Shown here: piece by piece, positions 8,790 to 19,403 of the stretch | How the letters are laid out: every line of letters begins with the position of its first letter | How positions within the stretch are numbered: the stretch's first letter is position 1 | Source of the DNA: Terricaulis sp. | Lineage (GTDB): Bacteria; Pseudomonadota; Alphaproteobacteria; Caulobacterales; Aquidulcibacteraceae | Assembly: GCA_024707365.1 (NCBI GenBank) | Contig: JANPZV010000004.1 | Coordinates: 124,001-188,000, forward strand | DNA length: 64,000 nucleotides | Reading direction: 5' to 3' | Program-made: the position numbers and the translations under genes | Notes under the pieces: generated by a model | Database searches by the model: none | Told to the model about the DNA's origin: nothing | Seen by the model: the letters and a program-made list of their open reading frames with translations, nothing else

Positions 8790-9546
8790 TGTGTGCGATA
8801 ATCCGCGCAATCGGGAAGGGTTCGCTTGGCATATAGGGCCCGCGTCGCCATTCCAAGCAAAGCGATCGCGTGATCGTGCAGCCTTCATCAATGCGCCACA
8901 CCAAATCCGCCGCTGTGAGCGCCCCGCGCTCTGCTGCATCTTCACTGCGGCTCACCGCGCCGGGAAAGCTCGCCGCTTGCGTTTCATAACGCAGCACCGG
9001 CCAGCCGGCGGCGTTGGCGGGATCAAGCGAAATATGGCTCGAAAAGCGATAATCGTCATGGCAAGCGCCGCGCCGGGCGCGCGTGTCCGCTTCTGAAAAG
9101 CATGCCCGGATCAGCGCATCGCCCGCCTGTTGCAGCGTCAGCACCGCAAGAGCTGCGCCGTCGGCGAAGCGATAGAGCACAAGCACCGCTTGCGATGCGC
9201 CGCCCCCGGAATATGCATCGCTCGTGCGCCACACCTGCCCCAGCAGCACCGGCCCGCCTGGCTCTGCAAGCCGCACCACAAAGCCCCAGGGCGCAGGCTC
9301 GGCCCGATCATCGGGCGCGGGCGCCTCAAGGCTCTGCCCATCCGCACGCCGAAACACGCCCGCTTCAACACACCATGCGCCGTCAAACGTGCAGCGCTCG
9401 TCCATATCCCCGCCCAGCGGCTCGATGCGGTTGCCGGCTTGATCGGCGCCGGCGGAAACCGGAAGCAGCATGCCGGGCGGGGCGGGCAAATCCGGCGTGC
9501 TCGCGCATGCGCCCAGCAGCGCCGCCGCCAAAATCAAAATCCGCAT
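8752..9546 (-). CDS. Putative lipoprotein of unknown function
   Basis: 264 aa with a lipobox: MRILILAAALLGAC, with the Cys at about residue 14, predicts lipid attachment in the envelope. I do not recognise the mature domain. It is rich in short beta-type segments (WGFVVRLAEPGGPVLLGQVW, VLVLYRFADGAALAVLTL) and contains several Cys (CTFDGAWC, GACHDD, GCTITRSLC) that may form periplasmic disulfides. The ATG at 9546 overlaps the serB stop in TGATG, so it is in an operon with serB and the HAD phosphatase. Confidence 0.7.
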   Translation of the reverse strand: MRILILAAALLGACASTPDLPAPPGMLLPVSAGADQAGNRIEPLGGDMDERCTFDGAWCVEAGVFRRADGQSLEAPAPDDRAEPAPWGFVVRLAEPGGPVLLGQVWRTSDAYSGGGASQAVLVLYRFADGAALAVLTLQQAGDALIRACFSEADTRARRGACHDDYRFSSHISLDPANAAGWPVLRYETQAASFPGAVSRSEDAAERGALTAADLVWRIDEGCTITRSLCLEWRRGPYMPSEPFPIARIIAHNDFAPPPQGRRV

Positions 9547-10436
9547 CACGCAAACTCCGCGCGCCGATAGCCTTGGAAGAAGAGCGCCGCTTCAAGCGAG
9601 GCGTGATCGATCTTCGCATCGGCCTCCGCCGCCACCAAAGGCTTGGCGCGGTACGCAATCCCAAGCCCGGCCGCCTTGATCATATCAAGATCATTGGCCC
9701 CATCGCCGATCGCCAGCGCATCAAGCTCGCCCGCGCCAATCGCGGCCGCTTCTGCGCGCAGCGCCTCAAGCTTGGCCGCGCGGCCGAGGATCGGCTCCTG
9801 CACAAGCCCTGTAAGCGCCGCGCCATCATCGAGCAGCACGTTGGCGCGGTGATCGGCAAAGCCGGCCGCTTTCGCCACGCGCGCTGTAAAGAACGTGAAC
9901 CCGCCCGAAACCAGCACGCAGCGCGCGCCATGTTTGGCCATCGTCGTCACCAGCGTGCGCGCGCCGGGGTTCAGCCGCACGCGCTCGTCATACGCTTTTT
10001 GCAGCGCATCGAGCGCCAGCCCTTTCAGCTTGCCCACGCGCTCGCGCAGCGCCGGCTCGAACGCCAGCTCGCCGGCCATCGCCCGCTCGGTGATCGCCGC
10101 GATCTCGGCTTTAAGCCCAGCATAATCGGCCAGCTCATCGAGGCATTCCACATTGATGATGGTGGAATCCATATCCGCGATCAGCAGCTTCTTGCGCCGG
10201 TTTTGCGCCGGCGTAATCGCCCAGTCCACCGGCAGGCCCTTGACAGCGTGCGCGGCTTCTTCCGCCAGCTCCTCATCCAGCGCCGGATAGATCCATTCCG
10301 CGCTTTCCCAGCCCGAGAGCACATCCGGCGGCGGCAGCTTCCGCGCCAGCGCCACCCGCCCCAGCATCAGCAGCGCCTCGCGGTAAACGGGCTTATCCTC
10401 CGGCGGCGCGACAAAGGTGAGGGCGTGTTCAGTCAT
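9546..10436 (-). CDS. serB: Phosphoserine phosphatase
   Basis: 296 aa cytoplasmic enzyme hydrolysing phosphoserine to serine, the last step of the phosphorylated serine pathway. After an N-terminal regulatory region of about 80 residues, the catalytic core shows motif I LLIADMDSTIINVECLDELA, the GELAFEPALRERV region, motif II VLVSGGFTFFTARV and motif IV AIGDGANDLDMIKAAGLGIA. The ATG at 10436 (MTEHALTFVAPP) is favoured over an upstream start because family proteins begin this way. It is divergent from miaA, with a 49-bp intergenic gap for both promoters. The frame is intact. Confidence 0.95.
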   Translation of the reverse strand: MTEHALTFVAPPEDKPVYREALLMLGRVALARKLPPPDVLSGWESAEWIYPALDEELAEEAAHAVKGLPVDWAITPAQNRRKKLLIADMDSTIINVECLDELADYAGLKAEIAAITERAMAGELAFEPALRERVGKLKGLALDALQKAYDERVRLNPGARTLVTTMAKHGARCVLVSGGFTFFTARVAKAAGFADHRANVLLDDGAALTGLVQEPILGRAAKLEALRAEAAAIGAGELDALAIGDGANDLDMIKAAGLGIAYRAKPLVAAEADAKIDHASLEAALFFQGYRRAEFA

Positions 10437-10485
10437 TGAGCCCTGCTCATAGGCGAGGGCGGCGAGATAGGCTACTGCACCGCGG

Positions 10486-11402
10486 ATGAAACCGGCCATC
10501 CTCATCCACGGCCCCACCGCCAGCGGTAAGTCCGCGCTCGCGCTGGCGCTGGCGGCGCGCCTGGACGGTGAGATCGTCAACGCCGATTCCATGCAGGTCT
10601 ACCGCGATTTCCGCATTCTCACCGCGCGCCCCAGCGCGGAGGAGGAGGCCCGCGCCCCGCACCACCTCTATGGCCATATCGATGCGGCTGAGCTTTATTC
10701 CGCCGGCCGCTGGCTGGGCGAAGCGCTCGCCGCCATCGAAGCCATCCAAGCGCACGGCAAAACCGCAATCCTCGTCGGCGGCACCGGGCTTTATTTCAAG
10801 GCGCTCACCGAAGGCCTTGCCGACATCCCCGCCGCCGATCCCGAAATCCGCGCCGCCTTGCGCGAACGCGCCGCACGCGAAGGCGCGCCGGCGCTGCATG
10901 CCGAACTCGCGGCGCGCGACGCAATCACCGCCGCGCGGCTTGAGCCGAACGATGCCCCCGCATCCTGCGCGCGCTCGAGGTGCTGGAAACCACCGGCGAA
11001 AGCATCAGCGCGCTGCACGCCAACACCAAAGCCCCGCTCGCGCCCGATCAATGGCGCGGCTTTGCGCTGACGCCTGATCGCGAGGCGCTTTACGCCGCCA
11101 TCAATGGCCGCTTTGAGTCCATGCTTGCAGCCGGCGCGCTCGATGAGGTGCGCGCCTTCGCGGCGCGCGATCTCGATCCTGCGCTCCCGGCCATGAAAGC
11201 CCACGGCGCGCCCGCGCTGATGGCGCATCTGCGCGGGGCGTTAAGCCTTGCCGACGCCGCCGCCATCGGCCAGCGCGACACCCGCCGCTACGCCAAGCGG
11301 CAATTCACCTGGATCGCCGGCCAAGCACCCAATTGGCCGCGCCTGCCCGCGCCCGATCTCGAAGCCCGGCTCGCCGCCATCCTCGCTGAAGCCGGCGGTT
11401 GA
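10486..11402 (+). CDS. miaA: tRNA dimethylallyltransferase (one frameshift)
   Basis: About 305 aa enzyme adding a dimethylallyl group to A37 of tRNAs reading UNN codons. Motifs: P-loop [16 protein letters not shown] near residue 8, then [25 protein letters not shown] and, after the break, VLETTGES and [11 protein letters not shown]. The frame is lost at the C-run 10955-10959: five C are present where [12 protein letters not shown] requires six. With one C restored the protein is full length. It is divergent from serB. Confidence 0.93.
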
Positions 11403-11460
11403 CGGGGGCGCCCCAAGCGGTGATTTTGCCCGGCCTTCCAATCAGGGGCGGGGAGATAAG

Positions 11461-12335
11461 ATGCGGATTTTAGCTGTCGTTTTCGCGAGCGCCGCGCTTT
11501 TGGCCGGCCCCGCCGCCGCGCAAAACCTCAGCCTCCGCGCGCCCGGCTGGGCAAGCCCCCTGATCGCCGCCGATTCAACCCCGACGCTTGGCGGGCGCGC
11601 CGCGCTCGGCGCGGAGGGGATCGAAACCTCCGTCCGCGTCACCATTGCGCCCAATCCGGGCGGGGTGGCGCGTGTGATCCGCTTTGACGCGACGGCCAAC
11701 GGCCCGGTGCTGGCGCTGCGCCGCTTCACCGGCCACCCCACCACCGGCTGGTGGCTCTGGGGCCCCGATACGCCTTACGTCTCCACCCCCACCGCCGCGC
11801 AAGCGCAAGAGCTCGCCGCCCAAGCGCGCGCGCTTTCCGGCGTCTCCGGCGTTGTCGGCGGCGGTGCGCAAAATTGCCCCGGCGGGGAGCAGGCGTTCAT
11901 CGAAATTTTCGCAGGTGGCCGCGCCACCTCGCTGACGCGCGCTTGCGTGGGCAATACCGATGCGGCGGGCCGGCTTGTGCTGCGCCTCTCCGAACTCGCC
12001 GGTTCGCGCGACAATGAAGAGCTGGACGCCGCCGCCCAGCGCGAATTGCTGGAAGCCGATCCGCCTTCTCCGCCAAATCCCGCGCCGATGGCGCCGCCGC
12101 CGCGTTCGACGCGTACGCCGCCTACAACGCCGTGCGCTCGCCCTGGCCCGCCGGCGCGCGCCTGGAATGGACGCCGGAAACCGCGCGCGTCTCCTCGCGT
12201 GGCGATATGGGCTGGACCTATGGCCAAGCCCGCGTCACCGCCAGCGGCGCCACCAGCCAGCGCCGCTATGTCCGCATCTGGACGCGCGATTTTGAGGGCA
12301 ATTGGCGCTACGCGTTCGACGCGCCAGTGCAATAG
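11461..12335 (+). CDS. Secreted protein of unknown function (frameshifted)
   Basis: About 290 aa when rejoined. ATG 11461 follows GGGGCGGGGAG and starts a clean signal peptide (VVFASAALLAGPAAAQ). The N-terminal part contains RFTGHPTTGWWLWGPDTPYV and a Cys pair (NCPGGEQ, RACVGNTD). The C-terminal part, in another frame, reads FDAYAAYNAVRSPWPAGARL, then GDMGWTYGQARVTA and YVRIWTRDFEGNWRYAFD, which has the look of an NTF2/SnoaL-like (DUF4440-type) fold. One G missing around 12061 (PAFSAKSRADG) joins the two. The NTF2-like call is inference from pattern only. Confidence 0.65.
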
Positions 12336-12337
12336 GC

Positions 12338-12874
12338 TTAGCCCGAAAAGCCGCCTTCATCCAAAAACGCCTGCTCCTCAGGCGTGGTGATGCGCCCCAT
12401 CACCGCGTTGCGATGCGGGAAGCGGCCAAAGCGCGTGATCACGTCGCGATGCACGATGGCGTAATTGAGGTAATTCTCATCGCCCAGGGCCTCGAACAGC
12501 AAAACGCTGCGCGCCTGCTCGTCCAGATCCTCCGCATGCTCAAACGGCAGATAGAAAAACGCGCGCACCTCAGGCTCAAACGCCTCGTCAAACTCGCGCG
12601 CCACCGCGCGCTCGGCCACATGCAGCGCGCGCGGATCGGTGGCGAAGGCGTGCGCGGAGCCGCGATAGATGTTGCGCGGAATCTGATCGCAGAGAAGGAT
12701 CAGCGCCAATGCGCCCGTGGCGCTTTGCTCCCACTCGGCAAAGCCTCCGCGCGCGGCGGTAAGATGCGCGGCCTCGAAATTGAGCCGCAAATCGGCGTCA
12801 AACCCGTCATCCTTGGCGAACCATTTCTGCGGGCCCGCTTCGATCCAGAAATTCACGATGGTTTCAGGCGTCAT
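12338..12874 (-). CDS. DUF924-family protein
   Basis: 178 aa, all-helical, cytoplasmic. The family hallmarks are present: VNFWIEAGPQKWFAKDD at the start, LILLCDQIPRNIYRGSAHAF near 60, FYLPFEHAEDLDEQ near 105, and FGRFPHRNAVMGR near 148 with a conserved His. DUF924 proteins have a TPR-like fold and no established reaction. It is convergent with the preceding secreted-protein gene (stops 2 bp apart) and divergent from ilvC with about 110 bp between starts. Confidence 0.88.
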   Translation of the reverse strand: MTPETIVNFWIEAGPQKWFAKDDGFDADLRLNFEAAHLTAARGGFAEWEQSATGALALILLCDQIPRNIYRGSAHAFATDPRALHVAERAVAREFDEAFEPEVRAFFYLPFEHAEDLDEQARSVLLFEALGDENYLNYAIVHRDVITRFGRFPHRNAVMGRITTPEEQAFLDEGGFSG

Positions 12875-12930
12875 GGCGGCGCACTCGGGTGGCGAAGCAG
12901 CGGCTTCCGGGGTAAAGCAACGGACTTTAA

Positions 12931-13965
<1,035 letters not shown>

Positions 13966-13969
<4 letters not shown>

Positions 13970-15512
13970 TCGATCCCGGCCTCACGCGCCAAGGCCGCCG
14001 CCGCTTCACGGACGCTACGCTTATCGGTGTCGCGATCGACCATGAAATTCGCCTCGCGCATCGCCTCGACCGGGATGGCGCCAATAGCGGCTCAAGCGCA
14101 GCGATCAGCGCCTCATCATCCGCGCGCGCGGGCGAAAGCAGCAGCACCGCATCATAGGGCGGCAGCGCGCCGCGCGTGTCCTCAAGCACGATAAGATCAA
14201 GCGCAGCGATCCGCCCATCGCTGGAAAAAGCGGAGATCACGTCAACGTCCCCATCGGCGATCGCGCGATACATGAAGGTCGATTGAAACTCGCGGCGTTC
14301 GGCAAAGCGCAAGCCATAGCCATCGCGCACGGCGGCCCATTCCTGGCGGCCGAAAAACTCGAAATCGCCGCCGATCCGCAGGCGCGGCGCCACGCGGGCG
14401 AGATCGGCGATGCTGGAAACGCCCAAAGCCTCCGCCCGGTCGCGGCGCATCGCCAGGGCGTAGGCGTTCTCAAAGCCAAGCGGGCCGAGCGCGCGCACGC
14501 CATGGGTTTCAAGCAGCCAGGCCGACATGTCCTCAAACAAATCGCCGCGCGCGGGCTGATCGGTGCGGCCCATCTGCATCGCCCAGATCGTGCCCGAATA
14601 ATCGACATAGACGTCGATTTCGTTGGCCGCGAGCGCGCGGAACACCACGCTGGAGCCGAGCCCGGTGCGCCGCTGCGCGCTGAGGCCGTGCTCATTCAAT
14701 TCGTCGCGGATGAGCTGGGAGAGGATGTATTGTTCGGTGAAGCTTTTGGCGCCGATGACATACCCCGCGCGCGCACCGGCCAAGCTCGGCGCAAGCGTCA
14801 GCACCACGCCGAGCGCGAGCCCCGCCGCGCCCGCAAGCACGCGCCTGCGTTCGCGCCGCGCGACCCCGCTTTCGATCAGCGCCAGCAATTGATCGACGAT
14901 CAGCGCCAGCGCCGCGGCCGAAGCGCAGCCAAACAGCACAAACACCCAGTTTTCAGTTTGCAGGCCGGTGAAAATGTAATTGCCGAGGCTTGTCTGACCT
15001 ACCGGCGTGGAAAGCGTTGCTGTGCCGATGGTCCACACCGCTGCGGTGCGCACGCCCGCCATGATCACCGGGGCGGCCAGCGGCAATTCAACGCTGAGCA
15101 GCATTTGCCGGCTCGTCATGCCCACCCCGCGCGCCGCTTCGCGGATGTCGGTGTCCACGCCCTGCAAGCCGGCCACGGTGTTGCGGATGATCGGCAGCAT
15201 CGAATAGAGCGTGAGCGCCAGAAGCGAGGGCAAAAACCCAAGCGCGGAAAATTGCAGCCCAAGCCCGCTCGTCGCCGCCGAAAGTGCAAGCAAAACCGGG
15301 TAAAACAGCGCAAGCAAGGCAAGGCTTGGGATCGTTTGAATGACGCTCGCCAGCGTCATCACCGGCCAGCGCACCGCCACGTTGCGGTAGGCAAGGATCG
15401 CCAGCGGCAGCGATAAAAGAAGCCCCAGCGCCATCGCCGAGGCGCTGAGCATCACGTGCTGGGATAGGTAGTCGGGCAGGCGCGCCCACGCTGTTGCGAA
15501 GCGGTCATCCAT
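13966..15512 (-). CDS. ABC importer permease fused to substrate-binding domain, glycine betaine/OpuC or EgtU type (one frameshift)
   Basis: About 515 aa. The N-terminal 210 residues form a permease with five to six helices and the EAA-like loop DIREAARGVGMTSRQMLLSV. A seventh helix (about 220-240) leads to a periplasmic solute-binding domain (IGAKSFTEQYILSQLIRDEL, VDYSGTIW, ISAFSSDGRI) of the OpuAC/ProX type. Such fusions import betaine, choline or carnitine; EgtU-type fusions import ergothioneine. The frame breaks near 14080, where one G is missing (LLGAIPVEAMREANF). The corrected stop is at 13966. The start at 15512 overlaps the stop of the upstream ATPase gene by eight bases. Confidence 0.85.
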
Positions 15513-16284
15513 CGGCCAGTCTTTCGCGCACGCGCTTGGCCTGCCGGCGCGGCATGTCCAGCAAGGCGCGCACCTGCGGCGGCGCATCGCCGCCGGCAAG
15601 ATCAGCCGGCGCGCCAAGCGCGATCAGCTTGCCATCGGCCATCACCGCCAGCCGATCGGCCAATAACAGCGCCTCTTGAATATCGTGCGTGATCATAACG
15701 CTGGTGACGCCCAGCTTGTCGTGCAGCGCGCGATAGGCTGATGTCAGCGTGTCGCGCGTCAACGGATCAAGCGCGCCGAAAGGCTCGTCCATCAAAACAA
15801 TGCGCGGCCGCGCCGCAAGCGCGCGCGCAACGCCGATGCGCTGGCGCTGCCCGCCCGAAAGCGCGGCGGGCATGCGCGCCGCATAGTCCGCCGCCGGCAG
15901 CTCAACAAGGTCAAGCAATTCGCGCGTGCGCGCCTCGATCTGCTCGCGCGGCCAGCCGAGCAAGCGCGGGGTCACGGCGATGTTTTCGGCGATGCTGAGA
16001 TGCGGAAAAAGGCCAACGCCCTGGATCACATAGCCGATGCGCCGGCGCAGTTCGTGCGCGGCAAGGGCGAAAGCGCTTTGCCCTTCAATCAGCACCTCGC
16101 CCAGATCAGGCTCAATCAGCCGATTGATCATGCGCAACGTGGTGGTTTTGCCCGAACCTGAGCCGCCGATAATCGCCAGGAATTCGCCCTCGGCGACATC
16201 GATCGAGACAGCATCCACCGCAAAGGACGCGCCGCCGTCGAAACTCTTGCGCACGCCACGGAGTGAGATGGCGGGAGAAGACAT
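15505..16284 (-). CDS. ABC importer ATP-binding protein, ProV/OpuCA type
   Basis: 259 aa ATPase energising the fused permease/binding protein encoded immediately downstream. Walker [15 protein letters not shown] is near residue 39, the Q-loop is in [13 protein letters not shown], the signature [16 protein letters not shown] near 137, Walker [14 protein letters not shown] and the switch His in [14 protein letters not shown]. The enlarged C-terminal CBS pair of classical ProV is absent, so osmotic gating by CBS domains is not expected. ATG 16284 ([10 protein letters not shown]) is preferred over ATG 16302. Confidence 0.9.
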   Translation of the reverse strand: MSSPAISLRGVRKSFDGGASFAVDAVSIDVAEGEFLAIIGGSGSGKTTTLRMINRLIEPDLGEVLIEGQSAFALAAHELRRRIGYVIQGVGLFPHLSIAENIAVTPRLLGWPREQIEARTRELLDLVELPAADYAARMPAALSGGQRQRIGVARALAARPRIVLMDEPFGALDPLTRDTLTSAYRALHDKLGVTSVMITHDIQEALLLADRLAVMADGKLIALGAPADLAGGDAPPQVRALLDMPRRQAKRVRERLADG

Positions 16285-16373
16285 GCCCTGGCCTAGCCGC
16301 ACGCGGGGCCAAACGCAAATCTTGCGCCCGCATGCGCGAAATGGTGGAACGGGCGCATCAAAGGTTTTGCATT

Positions 16374-17569
16374 ATGTCCATCGGCACCCCGCTTTCCCCG
16401 TCAGCGCTCCGCGTCATGCTCCTTGGCGGGGGCGAGCTCGGCAAGGAGGTGGTGATCGAGCTTCAGCGCCTGGGCGTTGAAACCATCGTCGTCGATCGCT
16501 ACGCCAACGCGCCCGCGCAGCAAGTCGCGCACCGCGCGCATGTCATCGACATGACGGACGCAAAAGCCCTCCGCGCCCTGGTGGAGCAAGAGCGCCCGCA
16601 TCTCATCGTGCCAGAGATCGAAGCCATCGCCACCGATGAGCTGGTGCGCATTGAAGAAGCGGGGCTCGCCGCCGTAATCCCCACCGCCAAAGCCGCGCAC
16701 ATCACCATGAACCGTGAGCGCATCCGCGTGCTCGCCGCCGAAGCGCTGGGCCTGCCCACCTCGCCCTACGCCTTCGCCGCTTCGCTGGAGGACATGCAAG
16801 CCGCCGTCGCGCGCATCGGCTTTCCCTGCTTTGTCAAGCCGGTGATGAGCTCATCCGGCAAGGGCCAAAGCCGCCTCAAAAGCCAAGAGGATGTCGCCCC
16901 CGCTTGGGAGCACGCCATGAGCGCGGGCCGCGTGAAGCAGCCGCGCGTGATCGTGGAAGGGCAGGTGATGTTCGATTTTGAAATCACGCTGCTCACCGTG
17001 CGCTACGCCAGCGGGGGCCGCGCCAGCACGGCCTATTGCGCCCGATCGGCCATGAGCAGGTCGATGGCGATTATGTCGAAAGCTGGCAGCCCCAAGCGAT
17101 GAGCGCCGCTGCGCTGGAAAAAGCGCAAGCCATCGCCGGCAAGGTCACAGAAGCATTGGGCGGGTTCGGCATTTTTGGTGTTGAGCTGTTCGTGAAAGGC
17201 GATGACGTCTGGTTCTCCGAGGTAAGCCCGCGCCCGCACGATACCGGCCTTGTGACGCTCGCCTCGCAAACCCAAAGCGAGTTCGCTCTGCATGCGCGCG
17301 CAATTCTTGGTTTGCCGGTTGATGTGTCGCTGGCCAGCCCCGGCGCCAGTGCGGTGATCTATGGCGGGCATGATGCTGAGGCGATCGCCTTTGAGGGCGT
17401 GGCCGAAGCGCTCGCCGCGCCCGAAAGCGATCTGCGCCTGTTCGGCAAGCCAGAGAGCTTCAAAAAGCGCCGCATGGGCGTCGCCCTCGCGCGCGGCGCT
17501 GGCGTTGACGAAGCGCGCGCCCGCGCCAAAGCCGCCGCCGCCGCCGTGCGGCCTGTTCCGAATTCATAA
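16374..17569 (+). CDS. purT: Formate-dependent phosphoribosylglycinamide formyltransferase (one frameshift)
   Basis: About 398 aa ATP-grasp enzyme that formylates GAR with free formate in purine synthesis, an alternative to PurN. Visible parts: [20 protein letters not shown] (N-terminal fold), [12 protein letters not shown], the ATP-grasp lysine region [15 protein letters not shown], and after the break [13 protein letters not shown] and the C-terminal [15 protein letters not shown]. The break is at 17041-17043, three C where [13 protein letters not shown] needs four. ATG 16374 is chosen by the family N-terminus. Transcription is divergent from the ABC importer. Confidence 0.94.
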
Positions 17570-17658
17570 TTCAGCAAGGCGCGCTTTAGGGTTTTGTTGA
17601 TGTTTTGTGCAGTGCGCAAAACGAAGCCCTAATCATGTTCTGCTAAAAGCCCCCCACG

Positions 17659-19275
17659 ATGGGGCCAATTGTGCGCGGTTTTGAAGGCGATCAGGGCAAG
17701 GAGCATGTGCGGCGCGCATGGATCGGCGTTGGCGCGCCGATACTGGGGCTTGTGGTGCTGGTCATCGCGCTCGCGATCGCCACATTCGCCAGTTTCGCCC
17801 GCCAGCAGGATGAGGCCTACGTCGTCAACACCCAGCGCTTGGCGCAGAACGCGCTGGACGCGCGCGCCGCAGCGCTCGCGGCGATGATGATCGAATACGC
17901 CAATTGGGACGCCGCCTATGAAAACGTGAGCCGCGCCTGGAATGACGATTTCGTCGCAGCGAATTTTTACTCCAGCGTCGTCGACTCGCTGATCATTTTG
18001 CACTCCGGCGGCGAGGTTCGCCATCGCTGGTTCCACGCCGATGTCGCCGATGCCCCAGCGCTCGAGCGGCTGGCTGTGGACGCGGTGCATGCGATGCCCG
18101 ACCTTGCGTTGCTCGCGCGCGCGCCGCGTGCGGAGCAAACCGTCGCGCATACGTTCGCGATCCACAATGGGGCGCTTGTCATCATCGCCGTGGCGCCCAT
18201 CACGCCGGAGGATAACGCCGCGCGCATGATGCAAACGCGCAGGCTGGGGCTGGATTATGTCGTCGCGGTGAATGTGCTGCGCCCGGCGGAAATGGCGGCG
18301 TTGGCCGAAATCCTGGATCTCACCGATCTGAGCGTTAGGGCGCAGGTCGATGCGCCGGGCTTTATCGCCGTGCCGGTGAAGGCCGCGAATGGCCAGGCGG
18401 TGGCGGCGCTGCAATGGCGTCGGCACTATCCCGGCTCGGAGACATTTCAGAATAAGATTATCCCGGTGGTGCTGGGCCTCTTGGGTGTCGGGTTTCTGAC
18501 GCTCTTGCTTGCGCGCCACCTCGTCGCGCGCCAAATCGCGGCCGCTGCGCGCGCGCGGGCGGCGCTTGAATCCAGCAACGAGAAATCCGAATTCCTCCGC
18601 CGCGTCAGCCAGGAATTGCATGCCCCGCTCGACGCCGTGATCGGCTATGCGGAGCTGGTGCGGGAAGAAACCTCCCAGCCGGCGGTGCGCGATGACGCCA
18701 CGCAGATCATCACCGCCGCGCGCGCGCTATCGGGCATGCTGAAAGATATCATCGATCAATCCGAACTTGATGTCGGCAAGATGCGCATGAAGCTCGATAT
18801 GACGCCGATCGCTGGCCTGCTTGCGGATGTGCAGGGGCTCATGCATCCTTTCGCTAAGGCGGCGGATGTGCGCCTTATCGTCTCGCAGGATGCGTCCGCG
18901 CTTTACGCTTATGCGGACTACGCGCGTTTGCGCCAGTGCTTGATGAACCTCATCGGCAATGCGATTAAGTTTTCACCACGCGGCGGCGCCGTGCGCGTCC
19001 GCGCGAGCTGCCTGGCGTCAATGATCCGTATCGAGGTGAGCGATAGCGGCCTTGGCGTTCCGGCCAATGACGTCACATCAATCTTCCGCCCGTTCAGCCA
19101 GGCCAATGCGGGCGCAAGCGCCGCCCATGGCGGATTGGGGCTGGGCCTCTCCATCGCCCAATCGCTTGCCAGGGAAATGGGCGGAGATCTCACCGTGCGC
19201 AATGAGCCGGGCGCGGGCGCAGTGTTCTGCCTGGATACGCCGGTCGCGCCGGCTCAAATTATGGGCGCGGTCTGA
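17659..19275 (+). CDS. Membrane sensor histidine kinase with CHASE4-like sensor and non-canonical H-box
   Basis: 538 aa. Helix 1 is at about residues 24-46, a periplasmic sensor at 47-270 resembling CHASE4 (EYANWDAAYENVSRAWNDDF), and helix 2 at about 273-291. A dimerisation segment near 306-370 and a HATPase domain follow, with N-box LMNLIGNAIKFSPRGG, G1 SDSGLGVP and G2 HGGLGLGLSIAQSLAREMGG. In the H-box the canonical SHELRTPL is SQELHAPL: the phospho-acceptor position (residue 318, codon CAG at 18610-18612) is Gln, with a His only three residues later. It may be a pseudokinase, a phosphatase or a non-standard kinase. No response regulator is adjacent. Confidence 0.88.
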   Translation: MGPIVRGFEGDQGKEHVRRAWIGVGAPILGLVVLVIALAIATFASFARQQDEAYVVNTQRLAQNALDARAAALAAMMIEYANWDAAYENVSRAWNDDFVAANFYSSVVDSLIILHSGGEVRHRWFHADVADAPALERLAVDAVHAMPDLALLARAPRAEQTVAHTFAIHNGALVIIAVAPITPEDNAARMMQTRRLGLDYVVAVNVLRPAEMAALAEILDLTDLSVRAQVDAPGFIAVPVKAANGQAVAALQWRRHYPGSETFQNKIIPVVLGLLGVGFLTLLLARHLVARQIAAAARARAALESSNEKSEFLRRVSQELHAPLDAVIGYAELVREETSQPAVRDDATQIITAARALSGMLKDIIDQSELDVGKMRMKLDMTPIAGLLADVQGLMHPFAKAADVRLIVSQDASALYAYADYARLRQCLMNLIGNAIKFSPRGGAVRVRASCLASMIRIEVSDSGLGVPANDVTSIFRPFSQANAGASAAHGGLGLGLSIAQSLAREMGGDLTVRNEPGAGAVFCLDTPVAPAQIMGAV

Positions 19276-19298
19276 TTTTTTATTCGCGGTGAGGCGCC

Positions 19299-19403
19299 AT
19301 GCAGCGCCGAACCTTCATCGGCGCAGGCGCGGCGCGTTACGCCAGGCGAATTTCGCGCAGCCGCTCAAACAGAAAATCCTGCGCACTGATCGGCGTCGGG
19401 TAG
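19299..19403 (+). pseudogene. Short Tat-signal-like ORF, possible 5' gene remnant
   Basis: ATG 19299 is preceded by a good ribosome-binding site (GGTGAGG, 5 bases upstream). It encodes MQRRTFIGAGAA, which has the twin-arginine signal look (R-R-x-F-I then small residues). The frame then runs into the antisense of the 2OG-oxygenase gene and stops at 19403 after 34 codons. The best reading is the surviving 5' end of an exported-protein gene cut at a rearrangement junction. Chance cannot be excluded at this length. Confidence 0.35.

Noticed and set aside
18619-18621. Calling the His at residue 321 of the sensor kinase the normal phospho-acceptor
   Set aside because: In SQELHAPL it occupies the place of Arg in SHELRTPL, not that of His, so it cannot be assumed equivalent; it is kept as an open alternative.
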